Assembly: GCA_018105865.1 (NCBI GenBank)
Contig: CM030832.1
Location: forward strand, 27,420,586-27,484,585
DNA from: Metaphire vulgaris
Taxonomy: Eukaryota > Annelida > Clitellata > Crassiclitellata > Megascolecidae
Reading direction: 5' to 3'
DNA: 64,000 bases
How positions within the stretch are numbered: position 1 is the first letter of the stretch; every line of letters starts with the position of its first letter. The notes under the pieces were generated by a model, which did not search any database, had not been told where the DNA came from, and was given only the letters and a program-made list of their open reading frames with translations. Shown here piece after piece: positions 44,031 to 54,166 of the stretch. Made by a program: the position numbers and the translations under genes.

Positions 44031-45297
44031 AGCTAGAGTTTGCCAACTCAGTTTACTACACAGTTTATTAAGAACAGTGCTACACATAAGCGCTGCTAAT
44101 ACAATAAGTCAATTATGATAGCTGCTTTAATTCAGCTGAATCTAACAATCAACTTTTGCGGCGTCAGAATAACAAAGTAACAAATGGAAAGTCGAGAAAC
44201 GATTGCAGTATAACAATCTCACCTTAAATTTCCAAAAATAACTCAGAATAAAACAAATAAATCCAGAAATTCTCTCATAATTGCAACGCACAATTCGAAC
44301 AACTTAAATAGGTTAAATAATAGCGCATCATAAATGTCGATTTATTAATGGCGAGAGTATTGACAAAAACACCGATTTCTACAAAAGACGCTGCACAGAA
44401 CTCAACATCAAATACTTTAACGATTTCTACGTTATTATTTTTCACTTTTAAAATGTTTTATATGAAAATTATCTTTATTTCAAACAGATTTTAACTAAAC
44501 GAAGAACTCAGAAATCCAAGATTAAAACCCAATTTTGATAATACAAATGAGGATGCTCAGCCAGGCTTTGAGACAGTACCCTGTTCTATCAACAGATGGC
44601 CAGTGTAGAGCTCAAATTCAGGAATTTCAAGGCCCTCACGACTAGAACAAGAATTCAATTCTCTAACACGAGCCATAAAGAAGACTCCGAAATACGATCA
44701 TATCGCGCCTTTTACAATAATCTGGTCATAAATGTGTAGGTGACAACCTGGACTGTCCATTTGCAATAATGAATACTGTAATCGGATCATAAATATGTGG
44801 GTGTTTAATTATTAAGAATGTGTACTCAATTTAATTGACTATACCAGCTTTTTCTTTAAAAAATAAAACAATTTTTACTTTTAAAATACTGAGCGACAAC
44901 ACCGTGCCTCGTCTCTAGAATCATCTTCCATCAGAGATCCGAAAGATCAATAGCTCCGGTTGTTCAGTTAATAAATTAGTCACCATTGGCCATCACTCCA
45001 CAAACCTTTCAAAAACAAATTAAAACTAGTATTTTCAAAAAATCTAAAGGCGACACCATGGATTACTTTGTTACTTTGTTTTTTTTGCATTTTATTAAGT
45101 GTCCAATCATTACCCTGTATGACACATGCTAACCCAATCTGCTCATATGATATGTAAAAAAATGCTAGGAATGGAATTACTTCATACATCCTGATTTAAA
45201 CACTTTTCATGCAAATACAACAATTCACAAGTTCATAGAAAATAATCTGTTATAAAAAGTCCGATGGAAACCAGCAGCTTCAGCGTTAAATCAGTTT
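44031..45297. other. Intergenic, upstream of ROCK and downstream of POFUT1
   Basis: AT-rich with no conserved open frame. It contains the probable POFUT1 3' UTR; an AATAAA lies at 45096-45091 on the minus strand, about 200 bp after the stop. Confidence 0.5.
45091..45096 (-). terminator. Candidate polyadenylation signal of POFUT1
   Basis: AATAAA on the minus strand about 200 bp beyond the POFUT1 TGA. Position is typical; there is no transcript evidence. Confidence 0.5.
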
Positions 45298-48094
45298 TCA
45301 ACTTCTGCCCCAAAATGACGAAGGCCGACCTTCAATGTCTCTGGCTCTTTTGACAAAAGAGGTAAAAGACGATACACAGTTTCCAATGAAATGGTCAGAT
45401 CTTGATAGGATCGCCAAGTCGATCATGGGCAGCCACGGATCGGCATGGAACACGGTGACCTAAGTGATGATACAAAACTATTCTTAGGAAAATTGTTTAC
45501 ATTTCTTTTCTGTGCCATGCAAATTCAAAGTAAAGAGCTGAAATTATCTCCCACAATGGAGAGGTTTCTATTTTGACAATACATTGGAATGGAACATAAG
45601 CACAGGCACTTACATTCCTGTCAGCCAGATGATCCTGAATTTCCTTTGTCAGAGGGTTTTTGTCTGTTGCAACGTAAACCACTCTTGCATCCGTTGCCAA
45701 GACAACATCTCTGGTCAATCTAAAGCACAGATAAAAGTTCAAGGCTAGCAGTCACTTTACAACAAGCAACTGAAAAGATATCACAATGCAGAACACAACC
45801 AATTCAATTAATACTCATTGGATGGGCCAAATCATGTGAAATTAATAGGGGTAGAACCTTTCAACATGGGCACTCAGCAGAGAATATGAAATATTTAGCG
45901 GTAACAGAGTGTCATCTCCTAGTAAGACTTTGTACTTTACTCATATGCCGTGCAACATGTAAATTTACAGTTTTTAACACCAAGTGTAAAATCATTGTCA
46001 GTTTTATGCCTTAAGAGATTCCTCTTACCAATGGTTGCTCAACAGATGGCTCCACATGTGCCAAATAAAACAACTCTATGAGTCCTTTGCTCCAGAGTTC
46101 AGAAATTACCTTAGAACCTCCGAAAGAGGCGGATTACACATTGATTTGGTGATGACATCGTTGGTGCCTTCGAGACACTGAGGTGAAGCCATGTAGCTGC
46201 GCTGTGACTCAGCTCCATTACAAGCATTGACCTAAAACAGAAATCAACATACACTTCAAAAGACTGACACATACACAAACACACAATCAATCCAATTAAT
46301 ACTCAGAGGACTGGTTAAATTGTGTGAAATTAACAGGAACAAGATGGAGAGGGAAGTGGCTAACCCCTCACTGGCTGAGGTCAGCCTAGCTGATGATATA
46401 AAAATTTTTATGTTTGGATGTCTGGACTCCCCCTTGGTGGTAGACAATTTTAGTCTCAATGCCAAGCACCACTGAATTTAGCAGAGTAGATCAACTAAGA
46501 CCATTTGAATTTAATAACATTCACAGAAAACCAGACAACCTTTGTCTACCGGTAAATGACACAATATAAATTAGTTCCTTACGATAGGGAGCCAGCCTAC
46601 TGTTCTGCAACAAATCAATGCAAATTACTCCCTTGAACATAAATTCAGAAGAACATGACACCCAGATGACAAAATCAGAAAATCTGAATTCGTGAGTCAA
46701 ACAAATCTCACCCAGTCAACCCCATTGCGCAAATGAATTCCAACATATCGCTCATTTGGAAAATGGTCTTCAATGTACTTCTGTGCCTCGTCTATGATTC
46801 TGTCTGAGTACACCAGATAGCGCTGCAAGTGCCGATTTGAACGTGCCATTGGATACGATGCTGGTGCACCGCGCATGGCAAGCACGGGATAAGTTTCTGG
46901 CGGATACCTGGATTCAGGTAAATGATCAACAAAACGGCTCATCCATATAGTATGTACGCAAAAAGACATTTTCAACCCCTCCCCCATTTGCACACCGTAC
47001 ATATGCAAAATCTCCTAAATCCAACCCTTCACCCTCAGTGTGTACGTACTTTATGGATGGGCCCAAACACACATTGCATTCACAAAAGTATCACAGCACA
47101 AAAACAAGATAACGAATAAGTTAAGAAAAATCCAGCCCTTACATTTACGGGCACAAATTAATCAGATTGAAGATAGTAAATAAACCAAAGTGAATCCTAA
47201 AAATAATTATTTAAAACAGGTAATGACAAAATGACAACTAAACTTACACCTTGGGCCACCTGGCAATGTCTCCATCATGGTATGACAAACTGTAGACAAT
47301 GCTTGCGTCAAAGTCAACTCCAAGACCATCCCAGAACGGGCCAAATGGACTGCCTAAGCACCACAGAAAATCCAAGTACTAAGCACATACTTCATTCAAA
47401 ATACACACATCACTGATTAAACATAACCCTGTAGGATCATATCCAATACTTCAATCAACCACAAAATATACAGATGCATTTCCTGCATGGGTGCATGAGA
47501 CATGAGTAAATATAGATGGACATTAATAAGTTATTTTAAAATATGCCAAAAACCATACTATACCTTCTTTCATTCTACAGTCATTGTCTACTGATGAGGG
47601 TGGCTTCCAGCAAAATCCAAACCGTTCCCCCGGCGGCCAATGGGTCGGCGCGATGTATTCCATGAAATCTTCCGCAAGTACAACTCGATGAAATTCTGCC
47701 ATCGGCTCAAATTTAAACCACTCGGTAAATCGAACATTTCTCTGAAATTGCAGTTAAAACAGTAATCACTGCCTTGCTAATTCACAATCATGAAAATACA
47801 AATAAAAACTATTTTGATATATAACCAAATTAACGTTCTATTAGTATTAATATATAAGAAACAATTTATACAGTGTATTTATCGTGTAAGTTTTAAAGAT
47901 CAAATGCAAATTTTCAATGGTTAAGAATCATGGGCATGGGCACATTGAATTTTATGGCCAATGAGTGTACATTTCCATGCAGCATACATAGAGTTTCTCA
48001 AACAGGGCAGACCCTCCTGAACCACTTTAAACTTTGTAGTTGTTATCTATTATTATTATTATTATTGTTATTATTATTATTATTATTGTTGTTG

Positions 48095-48133
<39 letters not shown>

Positions 48134-49372
48134 CCCATGCAGGGCTCTGTGATGTTGAATTTGATGGCCAATGAGTGGACTTTCCTTGCCGCATACTCCA
48201 TACAGGGCCATCAAATATTTTCAGCTTATAAGAGTCAAGATCATGTATACGTACGTAAGTTCGAAATGGAGGCAGAACCAGGGTTCGGTTCAGAGCTTTG
48301 GCAAAAGCCATTCCACCAAGAAAATGCTCAATTTGGTTTCCAGTTCTTCCTGAAACGTCAATGCAGTACATTAAATGAAATGCAAATTACCATGAAATAG
48401 TTACAGAGCCATTACTGAGATGGCTCAGACAAGGACTCATGCATAAATGGAAATGCTGAAATGATAGACAGCCATAATTTCCATGCACTGGTTAAGAAAT
48501 CACAGACTGAAACGCTTTCATCATACAAGTGTTCAAGAATAAGAGGCTACCACGACACTGCTTTCTAAAAAGTCACATAAATTCACGAGAGTTCATGGCA
48601 CACTTACTTATAGCGGTCATGACTCCAGTCATAATGTTCAGGAAGTAAACCGAATGTAGTCCGTAAATATGGGAAGAAGTTCTAAGAACAGCTCCATAGA
48701 GACCTCGATAGACACCTTAGGATTTATGGTACTGTATGATGATGACTCCTTGAGTTGGGTTCTACATACACGTAGCTAATTGTCTCAGTTACACATGAGT
48801 TTCCAGCTACTGTATGGTGATGACTCCATCAGTTGGACGCTATAAAAAGCTGTTCACTATATATTTAATTTACCCTGATGTGTGGTGATGACTCCAATAG
48901 TTTGGCTTATATACTAACATCTAATATACTTCCTGTTATTTAACTGGAGTCACGACCGCTCACGATTACCGCAATAAAATCATAAGGCAAAGAAGTCACA
49001 GTAGGCGAATCAAAGGCGCTAGCTATGATACCCAAGCAGGGTTTAATCTAGGCCGTTTCCGGGAAATTCCCTTCCCCCCGAAAATTTTGGCATACTACAT
49101 CAACTAACAGCAGCCCCCTAGCTGACTTCCCCCGGCTTTGTCAGTTTCCCCCGGAGTTCAGAGTCTAGATTAAACACTGTACCCATGCATAAGCAGAACA
49201 GAACGTATCCGTTGGGATCCCACTGCGGAATGCTGCCCGACTGACTCGGTCGGGTGTCCCTGTAGACGTACGGCCCTCCGGGTCTCTGGCCTCTGTCGTC
49301 TTCGTCGTGAGACCGAACGATGATGAAACAATAAGAGATAAAGAAAACTAAAATTATTTCCTTCAAAGACAT
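45298..49372 (-). CDS. POFUT1: GDP-fucose protein O-fucosyltransferase 1, complete, 8 exons
   Basis: The enzyme (GT65 family) transfers fucose from GDP-fucose to Ser/Thr of EGF-like repeats in the ER lumen, a step needed for Notch signalling. Exons: 49372-49183, 48349-48255, 47741-47564, 47353-47248, 46907-46712, 46231-46110, 45719-45614, 45459-45298; all phases agree and total 384 codons, against 388 in human. The start [21 protein letters not shown] is a clear signal peptide. Family motifs: [20 protein letters not shown] (exon 2), [10 protein letters not shown] (exon 3), the GDP-fucose-binding [10 protein letters not shown] (exon 5), YVATDKNP (exon 7) and [16 protein letters not shown] then GRPSSFW near the end (exon 8). 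It stops at GRS-TGA without an H/R/K-DEL-like ER retention tail, which known POFUT1 proteins carry. The exon 1 donor lies within the target duplication of a hAT MITE. A MITE end sits 28 bp from the exon 5 acceptor. Confidence 0.95.
46936..47063. mobile_element. Short MITE (CATCCATATAGTACG family) in POFUT1 intron 4
   Basis: The ends are GGCTCATCCATATAGTATG and the complementary CGTACTTTATGGATGGGCC, with TTTTTGCGTACATAC-type subterminal sequence. It starts 28 bp from the POFUT1 exon 5 acceptor. The related copy is at 16392-16530. Confidence 0.65.
47942..48205. repeat. About 50-bp direct duplication flanking an (ATT)n run
   Basis: The phrase at 47944-47995 (TTGAATTTTATGGCCAATGA and what follows) recurs at 48153-48205 with about 80 percent identity. 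Between them are CCTCCTGAACCACTTTAAAC and (ATT)n at 48050-48132, which resemble the 3' end of the LINE at 43900. It may be two copies of one LINE 3' region in tandem. It lies in POFUT1 intron 2, next to exon 2. Confidence 0.55.
48612..48960. mobile_element. MITE-like unit with 18-bp inverted ends
   Basis: The ends are AGCGGTCATGACTCCAGT and ACTGGAGTCACGACCGCT. Inside, three spaced copies of TG(A/G)TGATGACTCC...AGTTGG lie near 48737, 48815 and 48883. I could not identify a flanking duplication. It lies in POFUT1 intron 1. Confidence 0.6.
49037..49179. mobile_element. hAT MITE at the POFUT1 exon 1 splice donor (143 bp)
   Basis: The termini are CAGGGTTTAATCTAGG and the complement CTAGATTAAACACTG. 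Flanking 8-mers TACCCAAG (49029-49036) and TACCCATG (49180-49187) match at 7 of 8 positions. On the gene strand the exon-side copy reads CATGGGTA, which includes the last coding bases and the GTA of the donor. The intron therefore now continues from GTA straight into the element. Confidence 0.88.
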
Positions 49373-52300
49373 TTTTAAAAAAATCCATGAAACCACTTAA
49401 ATTTATTTTTATTAATTTATCGTCTCTACTTTAGACCCTCTGCGCCTCAATTATCGCTCAATGCCACTTTGTCCATAGAATTTAACGAATTTATTAAATT
49501 CTATGATAGAGCTAATATTGAAAAAGGCGATACGGGTTTTCTGGTCTATAGCCACATTCTCCCACAAATATCACATAAATGTACAGTAGTACTGAGCCAT
49601 TCGCTTCACTAAAGCATTTGGTCATTATCAATGGTTAAAGAGTGCACTAGATACTCAAACATTAGCATTAAATGCCATTAATTGACCTGCAAGTATACTA
49701 AGGGGCTGTCCATTAATTACGTCAACAATTTAGGAGGGGAGGAGGTTTGAAAAAGTTTGACAGTTGTTGACAGGGGGAGGGGAGTCAAGAGAAGTTGATG
49801 TCAACAATTTCACTTTATACAAATAATCAAAAAGTAAGAAATTTCATGGAATACTACTTATAATAATAATCTTTATTATTATTATTATTATTATTAAGCA
49901 AAAAGTAAGAAATTTCATGGAATACTACTTATAATAATAATCTTTATTCGTGACAAGCACAGCATCAAAAATAGTACACAAACAAGGAAAAACAAATCAA
50001 CTGAACAAAAACCAAATAAAATGAAACTAATAAACTAAGCACAAACTTTACACAGTACAGCCATTAGCACTGCCCATCCAGCCAGCCTCTGCCCTCAGAC
50101 AAATTCTAGCAATGCACTCAGCAAAATACAGTGGCTTCTTTGCATATTTATTGACAAAGGATGCTTGTCGATTTTTTACAGCAACATGTATACTTTCCAA
50201 ACCCATTAAAACTCTTATATAATCAACATTATCTGCCTCACTTTATTACAATGGAAAAAAGCATGGCAAAAAGGACATAACCACCACATTTTGTCACTCG
50301 ATGAGCAAAAAAGGGGAAAATGGTCATCACAACAAAAAATAATAACCTTGTTATTGAGACCTGTCATTGATCTTGAGGGGGGTCAAAAGTTTTTGACGTA
50401 ATAATGGGGGCGGGGGTAACTGAAAGTTGACAGTTGTTGACAAGAGGGGGAGGGGGTCAAAAATTGTTGACATAATTAATGGACAGCCCTTAATTGTCCA
50501 AAAAACATATAATGGACCCAAAATACTTTAAACACAGTTGAATCGCTACATCAGGTAAACGAACTTTAATTGACCTGACCAGACAGCCATAAAGTGTGTA
50601 CAACTGCTACCGGTTTAATATCATGGGAACTATTTGAGATGATTCAAGACATTAGGCATATCTAGGAGTTTGGTACACACGCCCCAAATTTTGTTGCTAA
50701 TTTCTCATAACGGTGAAAGACAAAAGGTCATAAAACCTTGAATTAATATGCAAGTGTTGTCCTTTCTTCTCTTGGAGCAACAGTCTGCATAGAAGGGGAA
50801 TGCAATATAAAGTGCCCCCACATTGAATTTCCAGATCTGCCCCTGATTCAAGAAATCAAAAGAAATTATCAATTATTTTTAATTTTCTGCCCATGGCCAA
50901 ACAAGAATACTGATAAGATCAACCAAAAAAGGTAAAGCGAATGACTTAAATATGTAATTCAAGGCAGAGTCATAATTAAAATATACTGTTAATGAATTGT
51001 AATAGAGAAAATATAATTTTCCCAAAGATTACACAAATACAAACAAACTTTAATAAAGACAAGATACTCAGACATTAGCATTAATTGACCTGCAAGAATA
51101 CTAATTTTCCACTAATTTTCCAAAACACATAATGAACCCAAAATACTTTAAATAAATGCAGAGTTGGATCACTACATCTTGAAAATACAACTCAGCAGCA
51201 GCAGCAGGAAATAAACTATCACCAAATAATAAGATAACAGCTTCCAATCCAAAACTAACAGCACCTTACTTCATGCATAACATATTCTGTTAAAATGGCA
51301 TTTTAATCCAATGGTTTATAATTCAGCAACATCAGTTGCCTACATCTGACTCTTAGAAACACATCTGTGTAAAGCTAAATATCAAATTTTATTTGTATTT
51401 CTATTGTAAATATACTAAAGTAAAATATGACCAAACTGCAAAAAGGTAGAACAAATAAATGTACATTTATGACCTGTGCAAGACTAATACATTTTAACAA
51501 CCACAATCCAAATATTATGAAGTCATGGTCAGACACAGAAATGGACAATGACTGAAGTCCTTAAATGCTACTTAGAAGCAATCTTAGAAGGCACAACTTC
51601 GTAGTCTTGATTTTCAGTACAGTTCTCAACAACATCTAAATACCAAATAAACTAACTCAATAAGACTACAATTCACTTTCAAATTAGAAGAAAATAAAAA
51701 ATATAAAGCAAAAGGAATTCAAAAATTACTAAACAGACTAGAAAATTACCATTGCCTTTTGAAGTCCACATAGCAGCAAAATACATACATCTGTACGTAA
51801 TTTCCAATTTTAAAAATTACACGCTGCAGCCAGCGTTAGACAAATATCAAATCGGTTTTGAAACTCAAATACAATATTTTTTCATCTTGAATCAAATAGC
51901 CATCATCCAAATCTAAACACCCATCAATAAAAACCAGAACACTGAACAAGCACATATTGCCAATGGAAATAGTTCTTGTTACCAAACCCCTTAAAAACAT
52001 CAAAATTTTCATAATTTTAAAGAACATCTACATATAGTGACACAAATGCAATAAGAGCTGATTTAAAAAGTAAAATGAAAATTCAAAATTAGATAAAATC
52101 ATATCAAACCTATTCTAAGCAAAATGCCTTTTAAAACGTGCTAAGATTTGCTTCAAACCATGATTTAAATATATTTCTGATATTGAATCTGCCAATCTCT
52201 GGCTCCAGCTTCCGGCAAGCAAAGGCATTCAGCTGCCAAAAGCTCTTTGCCAAAAAATAACTCATCAACAAAAGAGGAGGGTTCATTGCATGACAAATTA

Positions 52301-53526
52301 TGCCTTGGAAGTTCTCCACATTAGCAGCATTATAGTGAAAAAATATTGTTAAAGTCATAAACGATTTCAAACAGGCATCAGAGTCACAGAATTTCTGCTC
52401 CAAAGTCAATACCAAAACATCACACTCAAATCCTTATACACAGAAACTTTAAACTCAGGATCTGGTACATCATAAAGTGGCACCATAGAAGTCGAGGATT
52501 GGATCGTGTCAAAACCATCTATGCTTAATGTAACACAATTTGAGCAGTATGCTAAAAGTAACATTGACCAGATAGATTCTGACTAAACTAGAAAAGCACT
52601 GAGCCATTAATGAGACATATTTTCAAGACTTGAAAGAGCTGCTTCCAAAACTCACTCTCCGCATATCTTTACTATCTGCAATACACTTCAAAATCAAAAT
52701 TACCAAAACATTTTTAAAAATTTCAAATAGTTTGGCTAAGTGGCTCAGCACACGAAGAAAAGTAATGAAAACGTTTAACAAAGAAATGCTTTAAAAAATG
52801 CCACAAAGGGTAAACCACTAGATTGAAAACCTGAAAATTGCATTTCAATAAGAAAATATACATCACAAGGACAGCCTGCATTTATGGCTTTAGACCAGAG
52901 ACATTACCTAAAATACTAAAGCTTTGATTCCAAATTTTACACAAAAACTGGTATTTATGTCAGTTAACTATTTTTAAAAGGCATAAAACCAAAATTAAAC
53001 TAAACAAATTCGCATAATCTTAAAAGTATTTCTCCAATACAAATAATAAAATACATTTTGTAAATATTACCATAGCATCAGCTGATAACAGTAAACATTG
53101 GCCACAAGAAATGATGACAAAGATTAACGTTGACTCAAGAACCAAATTTAAAATTAAACAAAAATCAATGCAGAAAAATATCGTGACGTGATTCGGTAAA
53201 ATAATACATTTGGCATTTACAATTGAAGTCTAAACATCAGCATATCATGAAGATTTTGCATTACATCCGTTGCTACTAAAAGTCTTATTGAAATATAAAA
53301 ATTTTAAAATATTTATCTACCGGTATATACGTAATATCAAAACATGATTGCAGAATTGTTACTCACTCACAGGCAACTAGTAAAATCTGATAGCCATGAA
53401 CTGTAGACAAAGTAAAAACGTGGAAATAATAGAATCCAAAGACTTTGCAAAACCAGTGTCAGTCCATTTCTCTGGTTGCAAAAAATACAACAAAGCAGAA
53501 GAAATACAAAAAGTAACCTGGTCGAA
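49373..53526. other. Intergenic or 3' region of the Ig/FN3 gene
   Basis: No conserved coding was found on either strand. It begins with the POFUT1 upstream region, holds the TIR element at 49701-50492, and continues as AT-rich sequence whose open frames (51836-52027, 52131-52415) have no family features. Part may be 3' UTR or unseen membrane-anchor exons of the Ig/FN3 gene. Confidence 0.4.
49701..50492. mobile_element. TIR element with 27-bp ends (GGGCTGTCCATTAATTACGTC)
   Basis: The left end GGGCTGTCCATTAATTACG pairs with the right end, which reads GGGCTGTCCATTAATTATG in reverse complement. The AACAATTT that follows is also inverted. Further in, GACAGTTGTTGACAGGGGGAGG repeats on both sides. 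A 50-bp stretch is directly duplicated (49828-49877 and 49899-49948). No transposase. The terminus resembles the CCGTCCATAAATTACGT units at 15039 and 15742, so they may be one superfamily. Confidence 0.75.
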
Positions 53527-53550
53527 TTAAATCACAGCCAGTGCCTTCAC
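53527..53550 (-). CDS. Candidate terminal exon of the Ig/FN3 gene
   Basis: A good acceptor (TTTAATTTCAG|GTGAAG) follows the last FN3 exon. In the phase left by that exon it reads VKALAVI then TAA. That would make a secreted form. In another phase the same segment continues through a donor at 53516 into a further short exon near 53392-53363, but this phase does not fit the FN3 exon. Low confidence. Confidence 0.3.
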   Translation of the reverse strand: MKALAVI

Positions 53551-53825
53551 CTGAAATTAAAAAACATAGGAAACATGATTCTTAGAGCCAAAAACATATA
53601 CACAATTGCTGACAAGATTCACATCATACCTCTCTCTCTTACACTTCTCTTTCTCTGCCTCACTCTTTCAGTCTCTGTCCCTCACTGTCTCCCATGATTC
53701 ATTTATAGGAAAATGAAATTCGTTAGAACACTGTGAACAAAAGCCATCCCAAAAAATGAAAACTTTTGACATACCATTTCACATCAGAATTAAACAAAAT
53801 TTTAGAAACTCCAAAACACAAAAAC

Positions 53826-54087
53826 CTTCTTCAGTCTGGAAGTAAAATGGATCGTTTGCGGCGACCAGCCGAGATCATTTCGAGCCCTGGCTTCCAGTTC
53901 ATACGTCGTCTGGGGCTGTAAAGCGTTAAGGTCGTAGGAAGTGACTGTTTCATACTCTGCAACCTCTTTTATACGAATTGTCCATTCGTCTGATGGCCTG
54001 TCTTTATTGGTTTCAGGATCATAATACTACAACCAAAAAGAGTCCCTGCATTCTTTAAAGTGAACTGCCTCAAGCAATATTAAATAA

Positions 54088-54166
<79 letters not shown>

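Noticed and set aside
48027..48371. Extended POFUT1 exon 2 reading past PPFRTY
   Set aside because: The family match stops at the GTACGT donor (48255). The rest ([13 protein letters not shown]) comes from the duplicated repeat region and poly-Ile from (ATT)n.
52131..52415. 94-codon minus-strand frame considered as an anchor exon of the Ig/FN3 gene
   Set aside because: It has no clear hydrophobic span of membrane length preceded by an acceptor in the right phase, and shows no family similarity.
53363..53392. Possible 30-bp microexon with a strong acceptor (TTTGTCTACAG) and donor (GTGAGTG)
   Set aside because: It joins in phase only with the alternative phase of the 53550 segment, which does not fit the preceding FN3 exon. 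Kept as a possibility only.
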